From Chitinophagaceae bacterium (GTDB taxonomy: Bacteria > Bacteroidota > Bacteroidia > Chitinophagales > Chitinophagaceae): DNA of 11,796 bases. The notes beneath the pieces were generated by a model. The model had not been told where the DNA came from. It did no database searches and worked only from the letters and a program-made list of their open reading frames with translations. The DNA lies in NCBI GenBank assembly GCA_003151295.1, contig PLXD01000462.1, forward strand, positions 216 to 12,011, given 5' to 3'. Each line of letters opens with the position of its first letter. Positions within the stretch are counted from its first letter, which is position 1. Positions 6,535 to 11,796 of this stretch are shown piece after piece. The translations under genes were made by a program, and so were the position numbers.

Positions 6535-7290
6535 TTATCGCCCGATTCCAACATCGTTCATTACCAGATTAGCGTTTTTCTCCCCGGACTTTTTCTCCCT
6601 TGACTTTTTCTCCTCCGATTTCTTCATTAACCACTCTCCCCATTGATCTAATCCGTCTCCATTCAAACTCGAGAGGGTAATTACTTCCAAGTCGGGATTT
6701 ATATCCCTTGCGTCCAGGATCACGGCATCGACCGAAAATGGCAGGTAAGGAAGCAGGTCCGATTTGGAGATCAGCATTAATTCGCTGGTTAAGAACATGC
6801 GCGGATATTTCTTCGGCTTATCGTCTCCTTCGGTACAGGAAATTACCGTAACACGGTAATCTTCGCCCAGATCGAATGCCGCAGGACAGACAAGATTGCC
6901 CACGTTCTCGATGAACAGCACATCGACCCCGTCCAGATTGATATGATCCAGTGCCTGTAATATCATTTGCGCCTCTATATGGCACATTCCGCCTGTTACT
7001 ATCTGCAACGCATTGATCCCCGATTCTTTCATCCGGATGGCATCCCTTTCCGTTTCCGGATCGCCGACTAAGACAGCCATATTCAATTTTCCTTTTAACA
7101 ACTTGCCCGTTTCCTGCATCAATGCCGTCTTACCGCTCCCGGGTGAAGAACAGATATTTATCACGAGCATTTCGGGCAATCGCTCGCGAATAACTTTGGC
7201 TACAAAATCATTCGCTTTCAGCAAATTCAAAGTAGTGTTCTCGCATTGGACGGAACCGACCGGGGTCCTGTTCGATTTTGGCGTAGGCAT
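6535..7290 (-). CDS. hypB: Hydrogenase nickel incorporation GTPase HypB
   Basis: HypB is the GTPase that works with HypA to insert nickel into the hydrogenase large subunit. The 251-residue protein has a P-loop (SSPGSGKT, 48-55), GDPETERDAIR (77-86), the G-domain metal-site residues Cys103-His104 (TGGMCHIEA) and Cys135 (ENVGNLVCPA), and SSLNGDGLDQW near the end of the G domain. The guanine-specificity motif reads SKSD instead of NKxD. The high-affinity N-terminal CxxCGC nickel motif of E. coli and the His-rich stretch of other HypBs are both absent. Instead there is a lysine/glutamate-rich C-terminal tail (about 222-240) coded by a 15-base tandem repeat. It is preceded by hypA with a 38-base gap and followed by hypF after 3 bases. 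Confidence 0.97.
   Translation of the reverse strand: MPTPKSNRTPVGSVQCENTTLNLLKANDFVAKVIRERLPEMLVINICSSPGSGKTALMQETGKLLKGKLNMAVLVGDPETERDAIRMKESGINALQIVTGGMCHIEAQMILQALDHINLDGVDVLFIENVGNLVCPAAFDLGEDYRVTVISCTEGDDKPKKYPRMFLTSELMLISKSDLLPYLPFSVDAVILDARDINPDLEVITLSSLNGDGLDQWGEWLMKKSEEKKSREKKSGEKNANLVMNDVGIGR
6569..6613. repeat. 15-base tandem repeat coding the HypB C-terminal tail
   Basis: On the plus strand, CTTGACTTTTTCTCC (6599-6613) and CCGGACTTTTTCTCC (6584-6598) are adjacent 15-base units. A more diverged third unit ends in GCGTTTTTCTCC (6569-6583). They encode the EKKSR, EKKSG and EKNAN segments. The period is a multiple of three, so copy number can change without breaking the frame. Confidence 0.75.
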
Positions 7291-7328
7291 TTTTGAATTA
7301 AATATTATGGATTAACATTATAAATTGA

Positions 7329-7673
7329 CTATTCGTCTGCAAACTCCACCTTACTTATTAACAGCTCTTCGCCCTGTACTATGTTTCTGACCGGCTTGCC
7401 ACAGCTGCAAACAAATTTATATTGCCGAACTTCGGTAGTAGCATCACAGTCATCGCAATGTATCAATACCGGTAATACTTCTACGTGCAAAGAGGTCTTA
7501 TTATATCGCGGCTCGTCCTCCAATACCGCTTCAAAAGCGTTTTGCATCAAAATAGGCTGCACGTTGCTCAATAACCCGACGGAAAGATAAATGCCGCGTA
7601 TATTATCGATCTCTCCGGGAAATTCATCTTCGAGGGTCTTGAAAATATTCCTCACCAAAGATATTTCGTGCAT
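7329..7673 (-). CDS. hypA: Hydrogenase nickel incorporation protein HypA
   Basis: HypA binds nickel with its N-terminal Met-His-Glu and passes it with HypB to the hydrogenase precursor; a structural zinc site tunes this. The 114-residue protein starts MHEISLVRNIFKTLE, the diagnostic HypA N-terminus, so the start is certain. The zinc site has Cys73 and Cys76 (CDDC), then Cys89 and Cys91 (VCSCGKP). The second pair is C-x-C rather than the usual C-x2-C. The C-terminal NIVQGEELLISKVE strand is typical. A GGAGGGG run lies upstream at 7693-7699, but 19 bases before the ATG is too far for a normal ribosome site. It follows the unknown 119-residue gene with a 29-base gap and is presumably co-transcribed with hypB. 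Confidence 0.96.
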   Translation of the reverse strand: MHEISLVRNIFKTLEDEFPGEIDNIRGIYLSVGLLSNVQPILMQNAFEAVLEDEPRYNKTSLHVEVLPVLIHCDDCDATTEVRQYKFVCSCGKPVRNIVQGEELLISKVEFADE

Positions 7674-7702
7674 ATGTTAAATTTACGCTTAACCCCTCCA
7701 GT

Positions 7703-8062
7703 TCAATTACTGCAGAGATGCAGATCCCCAATGGATACATATAGTGTGCCGCGTCTGTCTTTCGCTGCTTCCTTACGTAAATAAAACGCGGTTGCTGTGG
7801 CTTTCTGATGGCTAAAACATCTTGTAATATTCCGGACGATCAATTGCAAAGGATCTTTATAATTTGCGAAGATGAGCGCTACGTCCCATGCTCCCTGCCT
7901 GTTGCTGATCACATCGATAACAGCGGCATCCTTTAACCAGGAACCGTCTGTAATAAAAAGCATATCTACCGGCCCTGCCATTCTTCCGACATAGCTTTCG
8001 TTATCCAGGAAATGATGCATTTCCGATAAAACACGTTTGCTTATATTATACTGCCTGCCCAT
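7703..8062 (-). CDS. Unrecognised 119-residue protein, first intact gene of the hyp operon
   Basis: A mixed-charge soluble protein starting MGRQYNISKRVLSEMHHFLD. Its segments look like real protein: VDMLFITDGSWLKDAAVIDV, GAWDVALIFANYKDPLQLIV, a basic helix (ATAFYLRKEAAKDRRGTL) and a C-terminal strand (LYVSIGDLHLCSN). There is no signal peptide, transmembrane segment, cofactor motif or metal-binding cluster beyond isolated His and Cys residues. I do not recognise the family. It is 29 bases upstream of hypA on the same strand and 49 bases downstream of the broken TetR gene, so context points to a hydrogenase-related or operon-specific role. The ATG at 8062 is the first start available; a short ATACCGGTAT palindrome precedes it, but no clear ribosome binding site does. 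Confidence 0.7.
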   Translation of the reverse strand: MGRQYNISKRVLSEMHHFLDNESYVGRMAGPVDMLFITDGSWLKDAAVIDVISNRQGAWDVALIFANYKDPLQLIVRNITRCFSHQKATATAFYLRKEAAKDRRGTLYVSIGDLHLCSN

Positions 8063-8064
8063 AA

Positions 8065-8074
8065 ATACCGGTAT
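8065..8074. promoter_or_regulatory. ATACCGGTAT palindrome before the 119-residue gene
   Basis: A perfect 10-base palindrome ends 2 bases upstream of the ATG at 8062, inside the 49-base gap after the TetR gene. It could be an operator half-site pair or chance. No TAnnTTTG box was found on the minus strand in this gap. Confidence 0.3.
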
Positions 8075-8111
8075 AATAAATGGTCCCTTAATCAGTAAAT
8101 CCCTTTCATTC

Positions 8112-8724
8112 TCACCCTTTCATTCTCAATTGCCGGAATTCCGGCATTCCCATATCGGCGAATAAAACCCTCAAAACCGACCAAAGGTCGCTACAATAAG
8201 AATTTTCATCGGGCTCATTGTTTCCATTGATGTACTGGTAGCTCATCCAGTTATCCATGGCCATGCAGAAGATGTGTGCGAGTTCTGCAAACTGCCCTTC
8301 ATACACGGGTTGAATAAAAGAGCCCCTTGATGCATTGAACTCCATCATAAACTGAATTTGCTGCCGCTGAAAACAGAGCAACAGCCTGTGTTTTTTTGCA
8401 ATTTCCGGGAAGGTCCTCAAAACTTCAAGTGTATCCGAATAAAAAAACGGTACTGCAATTGCAACTGATGCATATTTCGCAATAAGAAATCGATATCTTC
8501 AAACAATGGCAACACCCTGCATTCTACAAGGAGCAATTCCTGCCTTTTCTTCAGTCTTTCATATAGGGATGATACAATATCTTCTTGTTTTTAAAATGAT
8601 ATGCCAGATGCTCTACGCTTACAAAAGCACTGTCTGCAATATGCTGCAAGCGAACATTTACAAAACCTTTTTCATTAAACAGGGTGAGGGCTTTATCCAG
8701 TATATATTGTCGGGTAGGCTTCAT
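8112..8724 (-). pseudogene. TetR-family regulator broken by two single-base losses
   Basis: The start at 8724 opens MKPTRQYILDKALTLFNEKG, followed by VRLQHIADSAFVSVEHLAYHFKNKK, a classic TetR helix-turn-helix. The frame then hits a TGA at 8553-8551. One extra base near 8580 would give DIVSSLYERLKKRQELLLVE. A second frame change is needed at a run of seven A (8441-8447, T on the coding strand), where an eighth base would give RFFYSDTLEVLRTFPEIAKK. The last frame runs to the stop at 8112 and ends EFRQLRMKG. Rebuilt, the protein is about 204 residues, normal for TetR. It lies directly upstream of the hyp operon and may once have controlled it. Real decay or two sequencing errors are both possible. 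The opposite strand has a 102-codon open frame here that looks like a shadow. Confidence 0.8.
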
Positions 8725-9049
8725 AATGAACTAAGGTATAGTAAAATAAACGCAAAATTTACAAATCCTGCAACTCTTCCTCAGAGCAGCTATACTGCAT
8801 TTCCTCCCTTTTAATTCCTTCATTATTTATCTCGTGCCGACCATTTCGTTAACCTGATATTCATAATCGCCAGCCGGGCAATTCCCGCATCATATTCCTT
8901 GATCCGGGGAATATTTTCTACATTCCTCATCCGGCCTTTATTAATCCCAGCTAAAATACACGGATATATTCCCGACATTGTGGCTGTATACTTCTTTCCT
9001 AAAGGACGTCGCCTGCATAGACGCGATATACAAAGTCGTGGATCCTTGC
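8725..9049. other. 325 bases without a convincing gene
   Basis: This lies between the TetR start and the stop of the beta-helix gene. On the minus strand a 77-codon open frame (8823-9056) has an arginine-rich, unnatural composition. Another frame contains NCPAGDYEYQVNEMV near 8830-8885, which resembles the end of a type IX sorting domain (PAGxYxxQV). The segment may therefore be a decayed C-terminal domain of the beta-helix protein, but more than one frameshift would be needed. Nearer TetR there is an imperfect stem (GCTGCTCT/AGAGTTGC on the minus strand) and a TAAATTTTG sequence (8761-8753) that is one base off the -7 consensus. I see no RNA gene. Confidence 0.4.
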
Positions 9050-9058
9050 TCAGCAAGG
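9044..9058. terminator. Small hairpin centred on the stop codon of the beta-helix gene
   Basis: CCTTGC and GCAAGG form a perfect 6-base-pair inverted repeat around a 3-base loop that is the TGA stop of the 545-residue gene. No U-run follows, so a terminator role is only a guess. Confidence 0.25.
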
Positions 9059-10687
9059 GAAGGTCGAAGAGAACAAGCCGCCACCGCTGTCCTGCACCTT
9101 ACTTACTACTGCTATGGAGCTGAATCCCTGGCTGCCATCGGCATTAATGAACTGAATCCGATAATAGATGAGTTTTCCGGAGGCGTTCTGATCGATGAAA
9201 AGGTAACTGGTTTGCCCGGCGATGGCATCCAAAGTGCCGATCGATGAGAAATTCGTTCCGTTGATGGATTTTTGTACGTTGTATGCAGTTGCCTGGCTGG
9301 CATCGTCAACATACCAATTGAGATTGACCGTATTGTTACCCGCGGGTGTGGCTGTGAAGTTGAGTAATTGGATGGCCAGATTTATATAGGTACCAGGGCC
9401 TTCATAGGCGCCCATATCAGCATTGATATTCCCCGGGAAGGGACGAATTGCATCGGTTATATCGTTGTCGAGGTAAACCTGGTTCACATTGGCGGCTGGC
9501 GAAGTGGTGGTCAAATGCAGCCCATCATCGGCCGTTGCCCACATGTTATCCGTGCCGGTATAACTACCGGAATTTACAAAATCAGGATTTGTACTGATAT
9601 TACCGACAACGTTACTTCCGGTAAACGGAACCGCCACCGCAAAATCATTGTATTTCACCTTGATGCCTGAGGTTGATCCGGCTCCAAATGCAATGCCGTC
9701 GGTATTATTACCCCAGACTATATTACCATAATATTTGGCACTTCCTCCGCCGACCTCATAAATGCCGGCGCCGGCCATACCGCTGGCAGCAGTGGCTGTA
9801 TTATTCGCAAATGTATCGGTATAATAGTAAGGCTTCCCGCTGCTGATATAAGTACCGCCGCCGTAGGTTGCACCATTATTCGAAAAATTGCAATAAGCTG
9901 TAGAATCGGTGTTCCCGCCGGTATTGGCGTATCCTCCGCCATACGTAGCCGCATTATTCCCCGAAAAAGTGCTATTATAGATTGCCATGCCCGAGGAATT
10001 ATTTAACACGCCTCCACCATAGGCCGAAGAACTATTGCCTGAAAAACTGCAATTGGAAACCTGCATTCCGGGGTCAGCGTTGTACACACCCCCGCCACCA
10101 TTGCCGGCCGGAGTCGTCGTAGTCTTATTATTCGTAAAACTACAACCCATTAATAAGAGCGTAACGGTTCCGTTGTCTTTGGAAAGACCGCCGCCATTAT
10201 CGCTGGCAAGGTTATGGCTAAAAATGCAGGAAGTAAATGTATAGCTGCCTCCGGGAATGATCAATACTCCGCCCCCTTCGGAGCCGGAGGTATCGGTACC
10301 AAACGTGACCCCTGTAAAAGCAGCGGCGACTCCGCCATAAACGGCTACTCCGTTCGCCAATACAAAAGCGCTGTCCCGAATAGTGCTGATCGTAGGGTAA
10401 TAAATTGCTCCTGTAGTGCTTCCCTGCACCCAAACAGTATCGGTAGTACCGGCATTTGCAATGACATATCTCAATACGTTGGCTGGTGCCGCATTAGCCC
10501 AGGAAAGCCCATTCTGAGATCCAGTCCCTGCAATCTTTACATAATGCCGGGTCTGGGCCCTGAGCAGGAGCCCTGCTGACAGGATCATCCAAAGAAGGAC
10601 GATACGCCGGATATATTTATTTTCCAGGAGCCGGATAGAACGTCGGTCTTTCCGCCGTGCGATGACAAGGATCCCACTCGGTTTCAT
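9050..10687 (-). CDS. Secreted parallel beta-helix protein with fibronectin-like domain, sorting domain missing
   Basis: The 545-residue protein starts with a long basic region and a hydrophobic segment (about 29-43) ending LLLRAQ, a likely signal peptide. The mature N-terminus HYVKIAGTGSQNGLSWANA is typical of secreted beta-helix proteins. At about 150-330 there are six turns of a polymorphic-outer-membrane-protein type repeat (CIFSHN, CSFTNN, CSFSGN, STFSGN, CNFSNN, DTFANN), most followed by GGG. Residues 365-430 (NPDFVN to ADMGAYEG) match the end of choice-of-anchor Q domains. A fibronectin-like domain follows (about 440-527; VNLNWYVDDASQATAYNVQKS, YYRIQFINADG). The protein stops at SSTFPC, where a type IX sorting domain would normally begin with FPNP. 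It is probably exported to the surface, with adhesion or polysaccharide binding as a guess. It is divergent from the GH3 gene. Confidence 0.8.
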   Translation of the reverse strand: MKPSGILVIARRKDRRSIRLLENKYIRRIVLLWMILSAGLLLRAQTRHYVKIAGTGSQNGLSWANAAPANVLRYVIANAGTTDTVWVQGSTTGAIYYPTISTIRDSAFVLANGVAVYGGVAAAFTGVTFGTDTSGSEGGGVLIIPGGSYTFTSCIFSHNLASDNGGGLSKDNGTVTLLLMGCSFTNNKTTTTPAGNGGGGVYNADPGMQVSNCSFSGNSSSAYGGGVLNNSSGMAIYNSTFSGNNAATYGGGYANTGGNTDSTAYCNFSNNGATYGGGTYISSGKPYYYTDTFANNTATAASGMAGAGIYEVGGGSAKYYGNIVWGNNTDGIAFGAGSTSGIKVKYNDFAVAVPFTGSNVVGNISTNPDFVNSGSYTGTDNMWATADDGLHLTTTSPAANVNQVYLDNDITDAIRPFPGNINADMGAYEGPGTYINLAIQLLNFTATPAGNNTVNLNWYVDDASQATAYNVQKSINGTNFSSIGTLDAIAGQTSYLFIDQNASGKLIYYRIQFINADGSQGFSSIAVVSKVQDSGGGLFSSTFPC

Positions 10688-10878
10688 AAGGATGGATTAA
10701 GGGGTTAAAGGATCTGCTTTACCTGATAAAGCGATCGCCGTAAATATATAGCGTTTTCCCTTTTCACGTCTCCACCTATTTGTAAAAGTGTAACGGACAT
10801 AAGTATTTGCCATTAAGAGCAACGGAAGATCATTATTATCCTGTATCCGTTATAGAAGCAAACCCTTATAGGCTCAGG

Positions 10879-10897
10879 ATTCATGATTTTCACCGAA
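10879..10897 (+). repeat. Direct repeat copy 1 upstream of the GH3 gene
   Basis: ATTCATGATTTTCACCGAA. The second copy begins 28 bases later with one mismatch. The pair lies 28-74 bases before the GH3 ATG and may bind a regulator in tandem. Confidence 0.6.
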
Positions 10898-10906
10898 GAG
10901 GTCAAC

Positions 10907-10925
10907 ATTCATAATTTTCACCGAA
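10907..10925 (+). repeat. Direct repeat copy 2 upstream of the GH3 gene
   Basis: ATTCATAATTTTCACCGAA. It differs from the first copy at one base (A for G). Its end is 27 bases before the ATG. Confidence 0.6.
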
Positions 10926-10952
10926 ATTGCAGTTTAAAGAACATAACCGGAC

Positions 10953-11796
10953 ATGAAATTGTACATTCTTTTCAGACGACCTCTTTTCAAATTGTCCATG
11001 ACAGCCATTGGCCTGTTTCTGTTTGCCATCTCAGCCTTTACCGTTTATGCACAACAAACAATGGTCTTCCGGGACCCTTCCCAACCCATCGGGATAAGAG
11101 TTCATGACCTGCTCACCCGGCTAAGCCCTGAGGAAAAGGTTTCCCTGCTGGGATACAAGAGCCGGCCGGTACCCCGGTTATCAATACCTGCATATAACTG
11201 GTGGAATGAAGCCTTGCATGGTGTCGCGAGGGCGGGAGAAGCCACGATGTTCCCGCAGGCAATCGGCATGGCCGCGACTTTTAACCCCGCGCTCCTGCAG
11301 GAAGCGGCAGGCTTTATATCAACAGAAGCCCGTGCGAAATACAATCTCACCGCCAACGCCGGGAAAAGCATCCAATATATGGGACTGACCTTCTGGTCGC
11401 CCAATATAAATATCTTCCGCGATCCCCGCTGGGGGCGGGGGCAGGAGACCTATGGGGAAGACCCCTTCCTGACCGCCAGCATGGGCTCCGCCTTTATAAA
11501 AGGGTTACAGGGGAACGACCCGACCTATTTAAAGACCTCGGCCTGCGCCAAACATTTTGCGGTACATAGCGGTCCGGAAGCCGGCAGACATAGTTTCAAT
11601 GTGATCGTTGATGAGAAAGACCTGCGTGAAACTTATCTCTATGCCTTTAAAAAATTAGTCGATACGGGCGTGGAATCGATCATGTGTGCCTATAACCGGG
11701 TGAACGGCGAACCTTGTTGCACCGGCCCTGCCCTGCTTCAGCATATACTCCGTAATGAGTGGCATTTTACGGGCCATGTCGTGACAGATTGCGGCG
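10953..11796 (+). CDS. Glycoside hydrolase family 3, beta-xylosidase/beta-glucosidase type, partial
   Basis: The first 281 residues are visible; the gene runs off the right edge. A signal peptide (hydrophobic 15-31, likely cut after VYA before QQT) sends it to the periplasm or surface. The catalytic (beta/alpha)8 domain shows PAYNWWNEALHGVARAG (79-95), the hallmark of GH3 beta-xylosidases. It also shows FRDPRWGRGQETYGEDPFL (155-173), CAKHFAVHSGPE (198-209) and VMCAYNRVNG-like ESIMCAYNRVNGEPCC (241-256). The nucleophile is Asp279 in VVTDCG, at the very edge. The enzyme would remove terminal xylose or glucose from plant oligosaccharides. The ATG at 10953 starts a good signal peptide; a second ATG at codon 16 would shorten the basic region. 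No clear ribosome site is seen. Substrate cannot be settled from this part. Confidence 0.93.
   Translation, partial: MKLYILFRRPLFKLSMTAIGLFLFAISAFTVYAQQTMVFRDPSQPIGIRVHDLLTRLSPEEKVSLLGYKSRPVPRLSIPAYNWWNEALHGVARAGEATMFPQAIGMAATFNPALLQEAAGFISTEARAKYNLTANAGKSIQYMGLTFWSPNINIFRDPRWGRGQETYGEDPFLTASMGSAFIKGLQGNDPTYLKTSACAKHFAVHSGPEAGRHSFNVIVDEKDLRETYLYAFKKLVDTGVESIMCAYNRVNGEPCCTGPALLQHILRNEWHFTGHVVTDCG

Larger units (their letters stand above)
10688..10952. promoter_or_regulatory. Divergent intergenic region between the beta-helix and GH3 genes
   Basis: For the minus-strand gene there is a TATATTTA box (10748-10741, one base off TAnnTTTG). Its leader carries a stem GCTTTA/TAAAGC (10716-10732) and the palindrome GCGATCGC (10731-10738). 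For the plus-strand GH3 gene, TTTG at 10779-10782 lies 19 bases before AGTATTTG (10802-10809), a 6-of-8 match; the leader would be about 140 bases. The region also holds the two direct repeats listed separately. All promoter calls here are weak. Confidence 0.35.

Noticed and set aside
8506..8814. 102-codon open frame on the plus strand
   Set aside because: It is antisense to the TetR gene and gives no recognisable protein; the minus strand gives clear TetR sequence in three frames.
8775..8822. A 13-codon frame on the minus strand (MQYSCSEEELQDL) preceded by GGGAGGAA
   Set aside because: The spacing of the GGGAGG to the ATG is only 2 bases, the frame is very short and there is no sign of a leader-peptide mechanism.
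10133..10145. GGG-rich repeated DNA in the beta-helix gene considered as a CRISPR or minisatellite array
   Set aside because: The repetition is at protein level (beta-helix turns of varying length); the DNA copies are diverged and not evenly spaced.
10214..10579. 121-codon open frame on the plus strand
   Set aside because: It is antisense to the secreted beta-helix gene, which has a full set of domain landmarks.

Overview
This window looks like a chromosomal fragment of a Bacteroidota bacterium, probably from the Chitinophagaceae or a close relative. The evidence is TAnnTTTG-type promoter boxes, weak or missing Shine-Dalgarno sites, a secreted beta-helix/fibronectin-like protein whose C-terminus stops where a type IX secretion sorting domain would begin, and a Bacteroidota-style GH3 beta-xylosidase. 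No taxonomic marker gene is present, so this rests on style alone.

The centre (about 920-8724, all on the minus strand) is a NiFe-hydrogenase maturation operon. In transcription order it holds a TetR-type regulator broken by two frameshifts, an unrecognised 119-residue gene, hypA, hypB, hypF, hypC, hypD and hypE, then a broken chimeric remnant and an unrecognised 66-residue gene. HypA and HypB deliver nickel. HypF and HypE make the cyanide ligands from carbamoyl phosphate. HypC and HypD assemble the Fe(CN)2CO unit. All six Hyp proteins are full length and keep their key residues. No hydrogenase structural gene, endopeptidase or hydrogenase electron-transfer gene is in the window. The remnant after hypE joins the start of an NHL-repeat protein to the tail of a TauE/SafE-type membrane protein, so a deletion appears to have removed most of two genes.

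Left of the operon are a divergent pair: a hemerythrin/RIC-like di-iron protein (minus, running off the left edge) and a small DUF2795 protein (plus). A perfect palindrome sits immediately downstream of the -10-like box of the hemerythrin gene and could be an operator. The DUF2795 gene converges on the last gene of the hyp operon.

Right of the operon are a 325-base stretch with no convincing gene, a 545-residue secreted parallel beta-helix protein (minus), and a divergent GH3 beta-xylosidase/beta-glucosidase that runs off the right edge. The 265-base region between these two holds two 19-base direct repeats upstream of the GH3 gene.

The points most worth a second look are the deletion scar downstream of hypE, the clustering of frameshifts in accessory genes while the hyp core is intact, the unknown first and last genes of the operon, the two stem-loops between hypC and hypD, and the candidate operator of the hemerythrin gene. 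I did not find a clearly new multi-gene system.
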